Below the pieces are notes generated by a model. The model saw only the letters and a program-made list of their open reading frames with translations. It made no database searches and was not told where the DNA came from. The position numbers were made by a program, and so were the translations under genes. This document shows, one piece after another, positions 31,255-40,569 of a stretch of DNA of 64,000 nucleotides. The first letter of the stretch is position 1. Each line of letters opens with the position of its first letter. This DNA is from Micromonospora_I sp040659735 (lineage in GTDB: Bacteria > Actinomycetota > Actinomycetes > Mycobacteriales > Micromonosporaceae), in the NCBI RefSeq assembly GCF_040659735.1, contig NZ_JBFANZ010000006.1, positions 1-64,000 of the forward strand. The letters are read 5' to 3'.

Positions 31255-32427
31255 TTATAGAAGTTCCACGATCGTCGCGTTGGCCATCCCGCCGCCCTCA
31301 CACATGGTCTGCAGACCGAATCGGATGCCGTTGTCCCGCATGTGGTGCAGCATCGTCGTCATGATCCGGGCGCCCGATCCGCCCAGCGGATGGCCGAGGG
31401 CGATGGCGCCGCCGCGCGGGTTCAGCCGCTCCGGGTCCGCCTCGGTCTCGGCGAGCCAGGCGAGCGGCACCGGGGCGAACGCCTCGTTGACCTCGTACAC
31501 GCCGATCTCCTCGATGCCCAGGCCGGCGCGGCGCAGTGCCTTCGCGGTGGCCGGGATCGGCGCGGTCAACATGATGACCGGATCATCGGCGGCGACGACC
31601 GCCGTGTGGATTCGCGCCAGCGGCCGCAGACCGTGCTCGCGGGCCCAGTCGGAGGTCGTGACGGCGAGCGCGGCCGCGCCGTCGGAGATCTGCGAGGCGG
31701 AGCCGGCGGTGACCACCCCATCGGCGCGGAACGGCGTCGCGAGTTCGGCCAACTTGGTCAGCGACGTGTCCCTGCGGATGCCCTCGTCGGCCGTGACCTT
31801 GCCACCGTCACCGACCGCCACCGCAGCGATCTCCGCGTCGAATACCCCGGCGTCCTGCGCGGCGGCCGCCTTGCCGTGGCTGGCCAGCGCGAACTCGTCG
31901 AGCTGGGTCCGCGAGAGGCCCCAGCGCCGCGCGATCATTTCCGCGCCGACCCCCTGGTTGAACGGGACCGGCTGATCGGCGGCGAATCCCTCGGCACCGC
32001 GGTAGCGCTCGCGTACCTGGTCGCCGTAGGGGAGCCCACCGGCCGCGCTCGCGCCCATCGGCACCCGCGTCATCGACTCGACGCCGCCGGCGACGACGAG
32101 GTCGGCCTGGCCGGAGATCACGGTTGCCGCGGCGAAGTGCAGCGCCTGCTGGCTGGAGCCGCACTGACGGTCGAGAGTGGTGCCGGGAACCGATTCCGGC
32201 CAACCCGCGGCGAGCACGGCGTTGCGTCCGACGTTCCACGCCTGGTCACCGATCTGCGAGACACAGCCCCAGACCACGTCGTCCACGTCGGCCGGGTCCA
32301 TGCCGGTGCGCTCCGCGAGCGACCGCAGCACGTGTGCCGAGAGGTCGACCGGGTGAACCGTGGCCAGGCCGCCCTTACGCCGCCCGACCGGGGTGCGTAC
32401 CGCTCCGACGATGACCGCGTCTCTCAT
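31255..32427 (-). CDS. Acetyl-CoA C-acetyltransferase (thiolase)
   Basis: This 390-residue thiolase is full length. The acylated nucleophile is Cys89 in DRQCGSSQQALHFAA. The C-terminal His and Cys motifs are GHPLGGSGARI and CEGGGMANATIV, and NEAFAPVPLAW is the third signature. It catalyses thiolytic cleavage or condensation of acyl-CoAs in fatty-acid oxidation or acetoacetyl-CoA formation. No other beta-oxidation gene is adjacent. Confidence 0.93.
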   Translation of the reverse strand: MRDAVIVGAVRTPVGRRKGGLATVHPVDLSAHVLRSLAERTGMDPADVDDVVWGCVSQIGDQAWNVGRNAVLAAGWPESVPGTTLDRQCGSSQQALHFAAATVISGQADLVVAGGVESMTRVPMGASAAGGLPYGDQVRERYRGAEGFAADQPVPFNQGVGAEMIARRWGLSRTQLDEFALASHGKAAAAQDAGVFDAEIAAVAVGDGGKVTADEGIRRDTSLTKLAELATPFRADGVVTAGSASQISDGAAALAVTTSDWAREHGLRPLARIHTAVVAADDPVIMLTAPIPATAKALRRAGLGIEEIGVYEVNEAFAPVPLAWLAETEADPERLNPRGGAIALGHPLGGSGARIMTTMLHHMRDNGIRFGLQTMCEGGGMANATIVELL

Positions 32428-32552
32428 CTTTACTCCCCGGTAACTTGGGCTGACCCGATACTACGTCGCTCGGCCACGCTGCGCGCCCCTCGGGTTTCAT
32501 CGACGGCGGCGCCACACCGCCACCGCGCCGCTCCGGCTGGCATTCTTGGCCG

Positions 32553-32993
32553 GTGGAGACCGACCCGAACGGGACAGCCCGGCGCTGGCGCGTGCGTCCG
32601 GCGCTGCCCGCGCTCAAGCTGACCGCGGCCGTCCTGATCCTGCTCGCCGGCGGGCTGCTCGGCGGGGATCCGGTGCGCTTGGGGCTGGCGGCGCTCGCCG
32701 CGATCGGGCTGCTCGCGTGGGGACTGCGCGACCTGCTCTCGCCGGTGCGGCTCGCGGTCGACCCCGCCGGGGTCACGGTCGCCGTCGGCGTCGCGGGTCG
32801 ACGACGGCTGGCCTGGGCGCAGATCGAACGGATCTCGGCGCAGACCCGACCCCATCTCGGCATCCGCACGGAGTTGCTCGAGATCGACACGGGCGAGTCG
32901 CTGTATCTGTTCAGCGCGAACGACCTCGGCGCCCCGCCCGACGAAGTCGCTGCGGCGCTGCACGCCGTGCGGGAGGGCGCCGGAGCCGGCTGA
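32553..32993 (+). CDS. Membrane protein with PH-like domain
   Basis: The 146-residue protein starts with a GTG. Two hydrophobic helices (LTAAVLILLAGGLL, LGLAALAAIGLLAWGL) precede a small beta domain (LAVDPAGVTVAVGVAGRRRL, AWAQIERISAQ, LLEIDTGESLYLF). This matches the bacterial PH-like family found in actinobacterial membrane proteins (Mtb CFP-6-like). Function is unknown. Confidence 0.72.
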   Translation: METDPNGTARRWRVRPALPALKLTAAVLILLAGGLLGGDPVRLGLAALAAIGLLAWGLRDLLSPVRLAVDPAGVTVAVGVAGRRRLAWAQIERISAQTRPHLGIRTELLEIDTGESLYLFSANDLGAPPDEVAAALHAVREGAGAG

Positions 32994-33002
32994 CCGGCAG
33001 GC

Positions 33003-33935
33003 CTAGTGGGTGAGCACGCGCAGGACGGTGAGGGCGAGCAGCACGAGCAGGAGCGCGCCGCAGCCGGCGGCCTGGATCAGGGTGCGGTGCGGGCGTGGCG
33101 CGTACGCCAGAACGATGGCGGTGAGGCCGCCGGCCACCAGTCCGCCGAGGTGCCCCTGCCAGGAAATGCTGCTGATCGTGAATGTCAGCACCAGGTTGAC
33201 CACGAGCACGCCGACCACCGCGGAGGTGTCCAACTTCAACTTGCGCAGGACGATGAAGTACGCGGCGAAGAGGCCGAAGACCGCCGTCGACGCCCCGGCG
33301 GACAGACTGCCGGGGCTCAACAGATAGGCGGCGACGTTGCCGCCAAGGCCGGCGAGGAGATACAGGGCGACGAACCGGACCGGTCCGAGCACCGCTTCGA
33401 GATTGCGGCCGAGCACCCAGAGCGCCCACATGTTCATCAACAGGTGCAGCAGTCCGTAGTGGATGAACATGGCGGTAATCAGGCGGTAGATGCCGCCGCC
33501 GTCGTCGATGCCCGGATAGACCGCGCCGAAATCCGGGAACGCGCCGGGCGCCACCCGACCGTCGGCGATCACGGTCCAGGGGCCGCCGGTCACCGCGCCG
33601 ATTGCCTGCAGCGGTCCGGCGCCGGTGAAGAGCCCGTTTCCGATCAGCGCGCCGGCACCCGAGACGGCCACGCCGATCAGCGCGACCAGCACGTTGATCG
33701 CGATCAGCGCCTTGGTCACGTAGCCCTCGCGGCCGGCCGCACCGCCACCGAAGGCGGTGCGGGCCGACCGCTGGGTGCGCCGTCCCTCGGCCACGCACTC
33801 GGGGCACTGGTGCCCCACCGCGGCTTCGCGCATGCAATCAGGACAGATCGGACGATCACACCGGGTGCAGCGCACCCAGGTCTCGCGTGAGGTGTGGCGG
33901 TAACAGACCGGAGCCGTCGGAGGAGACTCGCTCAT
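33003..33935 (-). CDS. Rhomboid-family intramembrane serine protease with N-terminal zinc-binding motif
   Basis: The ~310-residue protein starts at MSESPPTAPVCYRH. The N-terminus holds four Cys-x2-Cys-type pairs (RCTRCDRPICPDCM, HQCPECVAEGRR) resembling a B-box zinc finger. The rhomboid core has HLLMNMWALWVLG, the nucleophile in GASTAVFGLFAAY and the catalytic His in WQGHLGGLVAGG. About seven membrane helices are seen. Rhomboids cleave within or near membrane helices; the substrate is unknown. This finger-plus-rhomboid layout is common in actinobacteria. Confidence 0.92.
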   Translation of the reverse strand: MSESPPTAPVCYRHTSRETWVRCTRCDRPICPDCMREAAVGHQCPECVAEGRRTQRSARTAFGGGAAGREGYVTKALIAINVLVALIGVAVSGAGALIGNGLFTGAGPLQAIGAVTGGPWTVIADGRVAPGAFPDFGAVYPGIDDGGGIYRLITAMFIHYGLLHLLMNMWALWVLGRNLEAVLGPVRFVALYLLAGLGGNVAAYLLSPGSLSAGASTAVFGLFAAYFIVLRKLKLDTSAVVGVLVVNLVLTFTISSISWQGHLGGLVAGGLTAIVLAYAPRPHRTLIQAAGCGALLLVLLALTVLRVLTH

Positions 33936-33997
33936 GCCGCCACTCCACTCCACACACGGTGTCCGTTCATAGGCGCCAGGTTATCTCGCTGTACGGA

Positions 33998-34528
33998 TCA
34001 GACCTCGGTGCGTTCGATCTCGACGCGCTCGATGACCACGTCGCTCAGCGGACGGTCGGCGGCGTCGGTCGGGGCGTTGGCGATGGTGTCGACCACCTTC
34101 ACCGAGGCCTCGTCGGCCACCTGGCCGTAGATCGTGTGCCGGTTGTTCAGGTGCGGCGTCGGGCCCACGGTGATGAAGAACTGGGACCCGTTGGTGCCGG
34201 GACCGGCGTTCGCCATCGCGAGCAGGTAGGGACGGTCGAAGCGGAGTTCGGGGTGGAACTCGTCGGCGAACTTGTAGCCGGGACCGCCCCGGCCGGTCCC
34301 CGTCGGGTCACCCATCTGGATCATGAAACCGCTGATCACGCGGTGCGAGATCGTGCCGTCAAAGTAGGGACCGCTGCCGGGCTGCCCGGTCCGCGGGTCG
34401 GTGTACTCGCGTGTGCCTTCCGCGAGTTCGACGAAGTTTCGGACGGTCTTCGGCGCGTGGTTCGGAAAAAGCTCGAGCCGGATCGGTCCGACATTGGTGT
34501 GCAGGGTGGCGTAGATAGCCTCAGCCAC
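33998..34528 (-). CDS. Peptidyl-prolyl cis-trans isomerase, cyclophilin type
   Basis: The 176-residue cytoplasmic cyclophilin starts at GTG 34528, five bases after AGAGGAGT. The active-site strand YFDGTISHRVISGFMIQMGD holds the catalytic Arg, with GTNGSQFFITVGPTPHLNNR after it; the canonical Trp region reads LNNRHTIYGQV, as in actinobacterial PpiA. It catalyses prolyl isomerisation during folding. Confidence 0.95.
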   Translation of the reverse strand: MAEAIYATLHTNVGPIRLELFPNHAPKTVRNFVELAEGTREYTDPRTGQPGSGPYFDGTISHRVISGFMIQMGDPTGTGRGGPGYKFADEFHPELRFDRPYLLAMANAGPGTNGSQFFITVGPTPHLNNRHTIYGQVADEASVKVVDTIANAPTDAADRPLSDVVIERVEIERTEV

Positions 34529-34649
34529 GGGTACTCCTCTGTCGTTGGTCAGCTTCCATGCGGATCCTCCCATGTGCCCGTTCCAGCACTGCGGAGGCAT
34601 CCAAAGGTGGAGGATGAGGAAGAACAGCACCCTGGGAGGTGGGGGACCG

Positions 34650-35360
34650 GTGTTTGGAATCGGGCGACGCAAAACCCATAGTGAGCACATCAAGGGCGAA
34701 CTGGGCGAAAGCTTCGATCACTTCATGCAGGCAGCGACGCACGCGGCGAGCGGGGTGGGGGCCACGGTCGGCCCTCGCGTCCACGCGGCACGCGACCTCG
34801 TCGCGCCCGCGACGGACCGGCTCAGGCACGGCGCCTCGAACGGCTGGGAATCGACCGTCACAGCTCTCGCGCCGCTGGCCATCGCAGCCGCCGAGGGTGC
34901 CCGTCAGGCGGGCGGCGTCGCCCGCAAGGCGAAGCCGAAGAAGCCGGGCCTGATGAGGAAGAGAGGGTCGCAGATGTCGCGTCGCCGTTGGCCCATCCTG
35001 GCCGGGCTCCTGGCCACGGGCGCCATCGTGGGCGCTGCCGGGGCGGTCGTGCGGAAGCGTCGCATGACGCAGCAGTGGGACGAGTACGACCCCGGCCGCG
35101 GCCCGGGCCCGATGCCGAACGACGCGACGGCGATGGGCGGCCCGTCATCGGGCGCCTCCTCCGACGACGCGCTGCGCGCCGCGACCTCTACCAAGGCGCA
35201 GCACGGCACGCCGATGACCGCTTCGACCGACGCCACGGCCGATCTCACGATGCCCGACGCGCCGACGGCCCGGATGACCGGCACCAAGAAGCAGGGCGAT
35301 CCGCTCGCCGTCGATGTCGCGAGCAACGCGGGTGGCGGTTCCCGCAACAGCCACACCTGA
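34650..35360 (+). CDS. Single-pass membrane protein of unknown function
   Basis: The ~236-residue protein starts at GTG 34650 nine bases after GGAGGT. The N-terminal ~100 residues are helical and amphipathic (GELGESFDHFMQAATHAASG). A basic segment (RKAKPKKPGLMRKRG) leads to one membrane helix, WPILAGLLATGAIVGAAGAV, and an RKRRM stop. The C-terminal ~90 residues are polar, Ser/Thr/Asp-rich and probably disordered. An upstream in-frame ATG (34614) has its GGAGG too close. No family is recognised. Confidence 0.65.
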   Translation: MFGIGRRKTHSEHIKGELGESFDHFMQAATHAASGVGATVGPRVHAARDLVAPATDRLRHGASNGWESTVTALAPLAIAAAEGARQAGGVARKAKPKKPGLMRKRGSQMSRRRWPILAGLLATGAIVGAAGAVVRKRRMTQQWDEYDPGRGPGPMPNDATAMGGPSSGASSDDALRAATSTKAQHGTPMTASTDATADLTMPDAPTARMTGTKKQGDPLAVDVASNAGGGSRNSHT

Positions 35361-35391
35361 TCCGCGGCACGGCGTCCGGCGCAATCACGCG

Positions 35392-35441
35392 GACGTATCT
35401 GCAGGGTGCTCCGATCCGTCGGGACGCCCTGCAGATACGTC
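35392..35441. repeat. 15-bp perfect inverted repeat, intergenic palindromic element
   Basis: Arms 35392-35406 (GACGTATCTGCAGGG) and 35427-35441 are perfect reverse complements around a 20-base loop. It lies between two convergent genes, so it may terminate both. Its GGACGTAT...ATACGTC ends resemble the element at 108-169. Confidence 0.75.
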
Positions 35442-35506
35442 GTACTACCGGATCACGCCCCCGCGACCCGGGAGTCACGCGGACCGTTCGGCGCTTCCGG
35501 CTGCGG

Positions 35507-36661
35507 TCAGAGCCACCCGTTGCGGCGGAACCAGCGGTAGAGCACCAGCGAGATGCCGAGCATCACCGCGAGCACCGTGGGATAGCCGTAGTTCCAATGG
35601 AGTTCGGGCATGTAGTCGAAGTTCATGCCGTAGATGCCGGCGAGCGCCGTCCACACCGCCGCGATGGCGGCCCAGGCCGCAATCTTGCGCATGTCGTTGT
35701 TCTGGTCGACCGTGACCTGCGCCAGCCTCGCCTGGAGGATCGAGTTGAGCAGGTCATCGAAAGAGTTGATCTGCTCAACGGTGCGGGTGAGATGGTCCTG
35801 CACGTCCCGGAAGTAACGCCGCACCTCGTGCGGGACCTCGTCGTTTATCTCGGCCGTGAGGGTCATCAACGGGCGCTGCAGCGGCACCACGGTCCGCTTG
35901 AACTCGACCAGCTCCCGCTTGAGCTGGTAGATCCCCTGGATGCTGCCGTTGCCGTCGCGCGAGAAGACCTCCGCCTCGACGGTGTCGAGATCCACCTCCA
36001 CCTTGTCGGCGACCTCCAGGTAGAGATCGACGACGCGGTCGGTCACCGCGTAGGCCACCGCCCACGGGCCCTGCACCATCAGCTCCTGCTTGCGCTCCAG
36101 ATCGGCGCGGACGGGAGCCAGCCGGCAGGCGTCACCGTGCCGCACGGTGATCACGAAGCAGCGCCCGATGAAGAGCATGACCTGCCCCGTCTCGACCACC
36201 TCGGAGTTTTCCGTCAACTCGTCGTGCTCGACGTACCGCGCCGTGCGCAGCACCAGGAAGTTGACGTCACCGAACTGCTCGAGCTTGGGTCGCTGCTCCG
36301 CTTTGACCGCGTCTTCGACGGCGAGTTCGTGCAGGCCGTACGTGCTGGCGATGTCCGCCATCTCGGCCTGGCTCGGCTCGTGCAGCCCCAGCCAGACGAA
36401 GGAGTTGCGCTCACGCTGAGCCGCGGCCATCGCCTCGTCGTGCCGCCATTTGCCCGGCTGACGCACCCCGTCGATGTACAGCGCACAGTCGACGACCGCG
36501 CTGCGTTCCGCCTCGGCGTCGGCCTCACTGATGAAGCGCTGTTGCCCCTCGGCGGAGTTGAGGATCCGGGTGACCGCCCGCACCGGCGCTGACCAGGCCC
36601 GGGACAGGGGCGCCTTGTTGCCCTCGCGCCAGGCCCGCTCACGGTCGACCTGCTCCGCCAT
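35507..36661 (-). CDS. corA: CorA-family magnesium/cobalt transporter
   Basis: The 384-residue protein starts at MAEQVDRERAW, preceded by GGGGAGG. A large cytoplasmic alpha/beta domain and long helices are followed by two C-terminal membrane helices with the CorA signature YGMNFDYMPELHWNYGYP. CorA pentamers import Mg2+ with cytoplasmic Mg sensing. The N-terminal ~50 residues are an extra charged segment. It stands alone. Confidence 0.95.
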   Translation of the reverse strand: MAEQVDRERAWREGNKAPLSRAWSAPVRAVTRILNSAEGQQRFISEADAEAERSAVVDCALYIDGVRQPGKWRHDEAMAAAQRERNSFVWLGLHEPSQAEMADIASTYGLHELAVEDAVKAEQRPKLEQFGDVNFLVLRTARYVEHDELTENSEVVETGQVMLFIGRCFVITVRHGDACRLAPVRADLERKQELMVQGPWAVAYAVTDRVVDLYLEVADKVEVDLDTVEAEVFSRDGNGSIQGIYQLKRELVEFKRTVVPLQRPLMTLTAEINDEVPHEVRRYFRDVQDHLTRTVEQINSFDDLLNSILQARLAQVTVDQNNDMRKIAAWAAIAAVWTALAGIYGMNFDYMPELHWNYGYPTVLAVMLGISLVLYRWFRRNGWL

Positions 36662-36936
36662 GGCCCGCCTCCCCTTTGCCGGTCGCCCCGCGGTTTGCAC
36701 CTTACGCCCACGTGGGAGGGAGATCGCCGGAACCGGGGGTGGCGCCGGGTGGACCGGTCGCGTCGGGGGGGGGTGGGGTGCGAGCGGGCCACCCGGCGCC
36801 GATGGGGCGGGGGGTTGTGCCTACCTGGTCAACCGCACAGCGATTGACGCTCGCAGCATTGTGCGGCCCTGGCTGGCCCGAGGGGAACCCCGGACCAGCC
36901 AGAAGGGCCGATTGTCAAAAACCTGACAGAATCCGG

Positions 36937-38031
36937 TCAGCCGCGTACGGCCTGCACCGCTGCGGCGAGACGACGCACACCTTCATCGATCTGGTCGACG
37001 GTCACCGCCGAGTACGCCAGCCGCAGCGCGTGCCGACCGCCCTCCATCAGGAAGTCGCTCCCCTTGACCACCGCGACGCCACGCTCCGCCGCCGCCGGCA
37101 GGACCTTGTCCACGTCGACGTCCTCCGGGAACTCGACCCAGAGGAAGTAGCCGCCGTCCGGCTCCGTGAAACGGACACCGGGAATGTGCTCCCGCAGCGA
37201 CGCGGCGAGGACCGAGGCCCGTTCGCCGAGGGCGGCGCGGACGGTCGCGATCGAGCGGTCGAGATCGCCGGAGACGCAGAACTGGTGGACGATCGCCTGC
37301 GCGACCATGCCCGGCGAGATGTAGAGGTTGGTGGCGCGCTTGGCGATGTCCGCGATCAGCGGCGCCGGGCCCACCAGATAGCCGACGCGCACGCCGGGAC
37401 AGACCGTCTTGGTGAAGCTGGACGCGTGCACCACGACGCCGTGCTCGTCCATAGAGAGCATCGAGGGAAGGGGCTCGCCACGGAACCGGATGTCCGCGTA
37501 CGGGTCGTCCTCGAAGAGGGTGAACCCGTACTCGGCGGCCAGCGCGAGCAGCGCGCGCCGCTTCTCCAGCGACAGCGTCACACCTGCCGGATTCTGGTAG
37601 TTGGGGATGATATGCGCCAGCTTGGGGCGCACCCCCGACTCGAGCAGCTTGCGCAGCTCGTCGGTGTCGATCCCGTCCGGCTGGATCGTCACGGCGTGCA
37701 CGTCGCCGCCCTGCTGCCGCAGGTTGAGCAGCGTCCGGTCATAGGTCGGACGCTCCACGACGACGGCGTCGCCGGGCTTGACCAGGTAGTCGAAGAGGAA
37801 CGCGTCGGCCTGCAACGAGCCGTTGGTCACCAGGACCTGATCGACACCGACGCCGTGCTTATCGGCGATCCACTGACGGAGCGGCGGGTAACCCACCGAT
37901 GTGCCGTAGGCCGTGACACCGGCCGGATCGGCGTCGAAGGCGCGGACAGCGGCCGCCTTCAGCCCTTCGACATCGACGATGTCCAGCGATGGCGCCCCAC
38001 GGGCGAACGAAATCAGCTGCGCGACGGTCAT
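36937..38031 (-). CDS. PLP-dependent aminotransferase, fold type I (2-aminoadipate/aromatic type)
   Basis: The 364-residue protein has YGTSVGYPPLRQWIADKHGV near the start, IIPNYQNPAGVTLSLEKRRA, and HASSFTKTVCPGVRVGYLVG, with the PLP-binding Lys in SFTKT. This is the class of LysN-like and MocR-like aminotransferase domains, here without a GntR HTH. The substrate, an amino acid, cannot be told. The ATG at 38031 has only a weak GAAG upstream. Confidence 0.9.
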   Translation of the reverse strand: MTVAQLISFARGAPSLDIVDVEGLKAAAVRAFDADPAGVTAYGTSVGYPPLRQWIADKHGVGVDQVLVTNGSLQADAFLFDYLVKPGDAVVVERPTYDRTLLNLRQQGGDVHAVTIQPDGIDTDELRKLLESGVRPKLAHIIPNYQNPAGVTLSLEKRRALLALAAEYGFTLFEDDPYADIRFRGEPLPSMLSMDEHGVVVHASSFTKTVCPGVRVGYLVGPAPLIADIAKRATNLYISPGMVAQAIVHQFCVSGDLDRSIATVRAALGERASVLAASLREHIPGVRFTEPDGGYFLWVEFPEDVDVDKVLPAAAERGVAVVKGSDFLMEGGRHALRLAYSAVTVDQIDEGVRRLAAAVQAVRG

Positions 38032-38144
38032 GGTTCTTCAGCGTACGGCCGCGCTCGCGCCGCTCTGCGGCGGCACGACGATGTCCGCATCATGAGCGCA
38101 CCGCCGGTCCGTTCCCGATCAGGGCGGTGGCCGTCGCGCCCGGG

Positions 38145-38537
38145 TCAGGCGGTCACGCCGGCACGGTTGGTCGCCCAGACCCGCATGATGTCCCGCACCG
38201 AGATCACCCCGAGCACCTCGCTGCCGTCCATCACGACCAGGTGCCGGAAGCCGCCGCGCGCCATCGCGAACGCGGCCTCCTCAAGCGTCCAGTCGGGTCC
38301 GGCGTAGACGACATCCCACGTGATGTGGGCGGCCGTCCGCTCGACGTCGCAATCGAGACCGGCGCCGATCGCGTACAGCACATCGCGCTCGGTCATGATG
38401 CCGATGCCCGATGAGTCTGGATCGACCACGATCGCCGATCCGATCCGGCGCTCGGCCATCATCTGCGCGGCCTGCCGGAGCGTGTGCTCCGGACCGACCA
38501 TGAGAACCTCGGTGGACATCGCATCGCGGACCTGCAT
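38145..38537 (-). CDS. Two-CBS-domain protein
   Basis: The 130-residue protein consists of two CBS motifs: residues ~1-58 (VRDAMSTEVLMVGPEHTLRQ ... GIGIMTERDVLYAI) and ~70-125 (VYAGPDWTLEEAAFAMARGG ... VLGVISVRDIMRVW). CBS pairs bind adenine nucleotides. Stand-alone versions are common stress-related proteins of unclear target. AGGGGTG precedes the ATG. Confidence 0.93.
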   Translation of the reverse strand: MQVRDAMSTEVLMVGPEHTLRQAAQMMAERRIGSAIVVDPDSSGIGIMTERDVLYAIGAGLDCDVERTAAHITWDVVYAGPDWTLEEAAFAMARGGFRHLVVMDGSEVLGVISVRDIMRVWATNRAGVTA

Positions 38538-38782
38538 GACGCATCACCCCTGGAAGGCACGGTACGGACATACTGGCCCTCCGGGCGACAGAACCACAAG
38601 ACCTGATTGCGCCGGGCGCCCTCGGATCGAGGACGGGTTCGCCGCTCTGCGCCCGATCGGGCTGCGGCAGCGCGTGGATCAGCAGGTAGCGCTGTCCCGC
38701 TGACGTCGACCGTTCGCGACGGGCAACCGCCACGCAGCGCTATCCTCCACCGGTACCCGCCACCGCTCGGAAGGATCGCCGA

Positions 38783-39514
38783 ATGATCGGTCTCGTGCTC
38801 GCCGCAGGAGCGGGACGTCGGCTGCGCCCATACACCGACACCCTCCCCAAGGCACTCGTCCCGGTGGACGGGGAGACCACGATCCTGGACATCTCGCTGC
38901 GCAACCTCGCTGCCGCCGGGCTCACCGACGTGGTGGTGGTCGTCGGATACGCCGCGCAGGCCGTCGAGGCGCGACAGCGCGACCTGGAGAAGCGTTACGG
39001 GGTCACCCTCACCCTCGTGCACAACGACAAGGCCGAGGAGTGGAACAACGCCTACTCGCTGTGGCTCGCCCGTAAGCACTTCGCCGAGGGCGCGCTGCTG
39101 GTCAACGGCGACACGGTGCACCCCGTGAGCGTCGAGCACACACTGCTCGCGCAGCGTGGACCGGCCATCCTGCTCGCCGTCGACAACGTCAAGAAGCTGG
39201 CCGAGGAGGAGATGAAGACCGTCTTCGACGCCAACGGACAGCTCACCCGGATCACCAAGCTGATGGACCCGGCGGACGCGTTCGGGGAATACATCGGCGC
39301 CACCCTCATCGAGGCGCACGCCGCGGATGGTCTGGCCGAGGCGCTCGAGGCGACCTGGCGGCGGAACCCCGACCTCTACTACGAGGACGGCTACCAGGAG
39401 TACGCCGACCGCGGCGGCGAGGTGCGTGCGGCCACCATCGGTGACGTGCCCTGGGTAGAGGTCGACAACCACGACGACCTCACGCGGGCGCGGGAGATCG
39501 CGTGCCGCTACTAG
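38783..39514 (+). CDS. NTP transferase, phosphocholine cytidylyltransferase (LicC)-like
   Basis: The 243-residue protein starts with the nucleotidyltransferase signature GLVLAAGAGRRLRPYTDTLP followed by KALVPVDG; VNGDTVHP carries the metal-binding Asp. The compact single-domain size and W-rich HNDKAEEWNNAYSLWLA region resemble LicC-like enzymes that activate phospho-alcohols as CDP derivatives. It is the first gene of a three-gene operon with a G1P dehydrogenase-like gene (13-base overlap) and a CDP-alcohol transferase, so a CDP-activated polyol phosphate is the expected product. The nucleotide and substrate are inferred. Confidence 0.82.
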   Translation: MIGLVLAAGAGRRLRPYTDTLPKALVPVDGETTILDISLRNLAAAGLTDVVVVVGYAAQAVEARQRDLEKRYGVTLTLVHNDKAEEWNNAYSLWLARKHFAEGALLVNGDTVHPVSVEHTLLAQRGPAILLAVDNVKKLAEEEMKTVFDANGQLTRITKLMDPADAFGEYIGATLIEAHAADGLAEALEATWRRNPDLYYEDGYQEYADRGGEVRAATIGDVPWVEVDNHDDLTRAREIACRY

Positions 39515-40569
39515 CCCGTTCCATCATGGCGCCGCTCGCCATCGACGTGCGCCGGGGCGCGGTGGCGGACCTGGCCGCGATCCTCTCCGACGGGCGGATC
39601 TCGGCGGGCGGCGACGTCGCCGTGGTGGTCGGCCCCGGCCAGGGCGAGAAGATCGCCGAGCTGATCCGTCCGACGCTGGGCTCCGCCGACGTTTTCACCG
39701 CGGCCGGCGGCACCCTGGACGCCGCCACCGATCTCGGCGCCAAGCTGGGGGCCCGCTCGTACGACGCCGTGGTCGGCATCGGCGGCGGCAAGACGGTGGA
39801 CGTCGCCAAGTACGCGGCGACGCGTCGCGGCCTACCGATGGTCTCGGTCGCGACCGCCCTGGCCAACGACGGCATCGCCTCACCGGTGGCGAGCCTGGTC
39901 ACCGACGGGATCAAGGGCTCGTACGGCGTGCACATCCCGATCGCCGTGATCGTCGATCTGGACTTCGTGGAGAGCGGTCCGGAGCGGCACAACCGGGCCG
40001 GCATCGGCGACGTGGTCAGCAACATCAGCGCGCTGGCCGACTGGGAGCTCGCCCGGAGGGTACGCGGCGAGCCGGTCGACGGGCTGGCCGCCTCGCTCGC
40101 CCGGGCGGGCGCCGAGGCGATCATCAACCACCCCGGCGACATGAACGACGAGGGTTTCGTCACCGTGCTGGCCGAGTCGCTGATCTCCAGCGGACTGGCG
40201 ATGGCGGTCTGCGGCACCAGCCGCCCGGCCAGCGGCGGGTGCCACGAGATCATGCACGCCATCGACGCGCTCTTTCCGGGCACCGGATCGCACGGGGAGC
40301 TGGCCGGGCTCGGGGCACTGTTCTGCACCTTCCTCCGGGGGGACGACAAGCGGCTCGCGCAGATGTCAGCCTGCCTGGCCCGGCACAACCTGCCGCGTAC
40401 CCCCGCCGACGTGGGCCTCACCGACGACCAGTTCGTCGACGCGGTCGTGTACGCGCCGCGCACCCGGCCGGACCGGTACACGATCATCGAACACCTCGAC
40501 CTGGGGCCGGACGAGATCCGCGGCCGGCTGGCAGACTACGCCGATGCACTCCGCGACCACCTCGACTGA
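39502..40569 (+). CDS. sn-Glycerol-1-phosphate dehydrogenase-like, iron-containing ADH family
   Basis: The 355-residue protein has the NAD motif VVGIGGGKTVDVAKYAA, then TALANDGIASPVAS and CGTSRPASGGCHEIMHAID, with SHGELAGLGALF after it. The DGIASP and SSRPASG-like motifs and the ligand-type Asp (GIGDVVSNISALADWELA) and His residues resemble archaeal EgsA and Bacillus AraM G1P dehydrogenases more than glycerol dehydrogenase. It would reduce dihydroxyacetone phosphate or a related keto-phosphate. The GTG start overlaps the previous gene, and its 3' end overlaps the next by 26 bases. Confidence 0.83.
   Translation: MPLLARSIMAPLAIDVRRGAVADLAAILSDGRISAGGDVAVVVGPGQGEKIAELIRPTLGSADVFTAAGGTLDAATDLGAKLGARSYDAVVGIGGGKTVDVAKYAATRRGLPMVSVATALANDGIASPVASLVTDGIKGSYGVHIPIAVIVDLDFVESGPERHNRAGIGDVVSNISALADWELARRVRGEPVDGLAASLARAGAEAIINHPGDMNDEGFVTVLAESLISSGLAMAVCGTSRPASGGCHEIMHAIDALFPGTGSHGELAGLGALFCTFLRGDDKRLAQMSACLARHNLPRTPADVGLTDDQFVDAVVYAPRTRPDRYTIIEHLDLGPDEIRGRLADYADALRDHLD

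Noticed and set aside
36865..36909. Hairpin downstream of the aminotransferase gene as terminator
   Set aside because: GGCCC-T-GGCTGG pairs with CCAGCC-AGAA-GGGCC only with an unequal bulge and there is no T-run on the minus strand.
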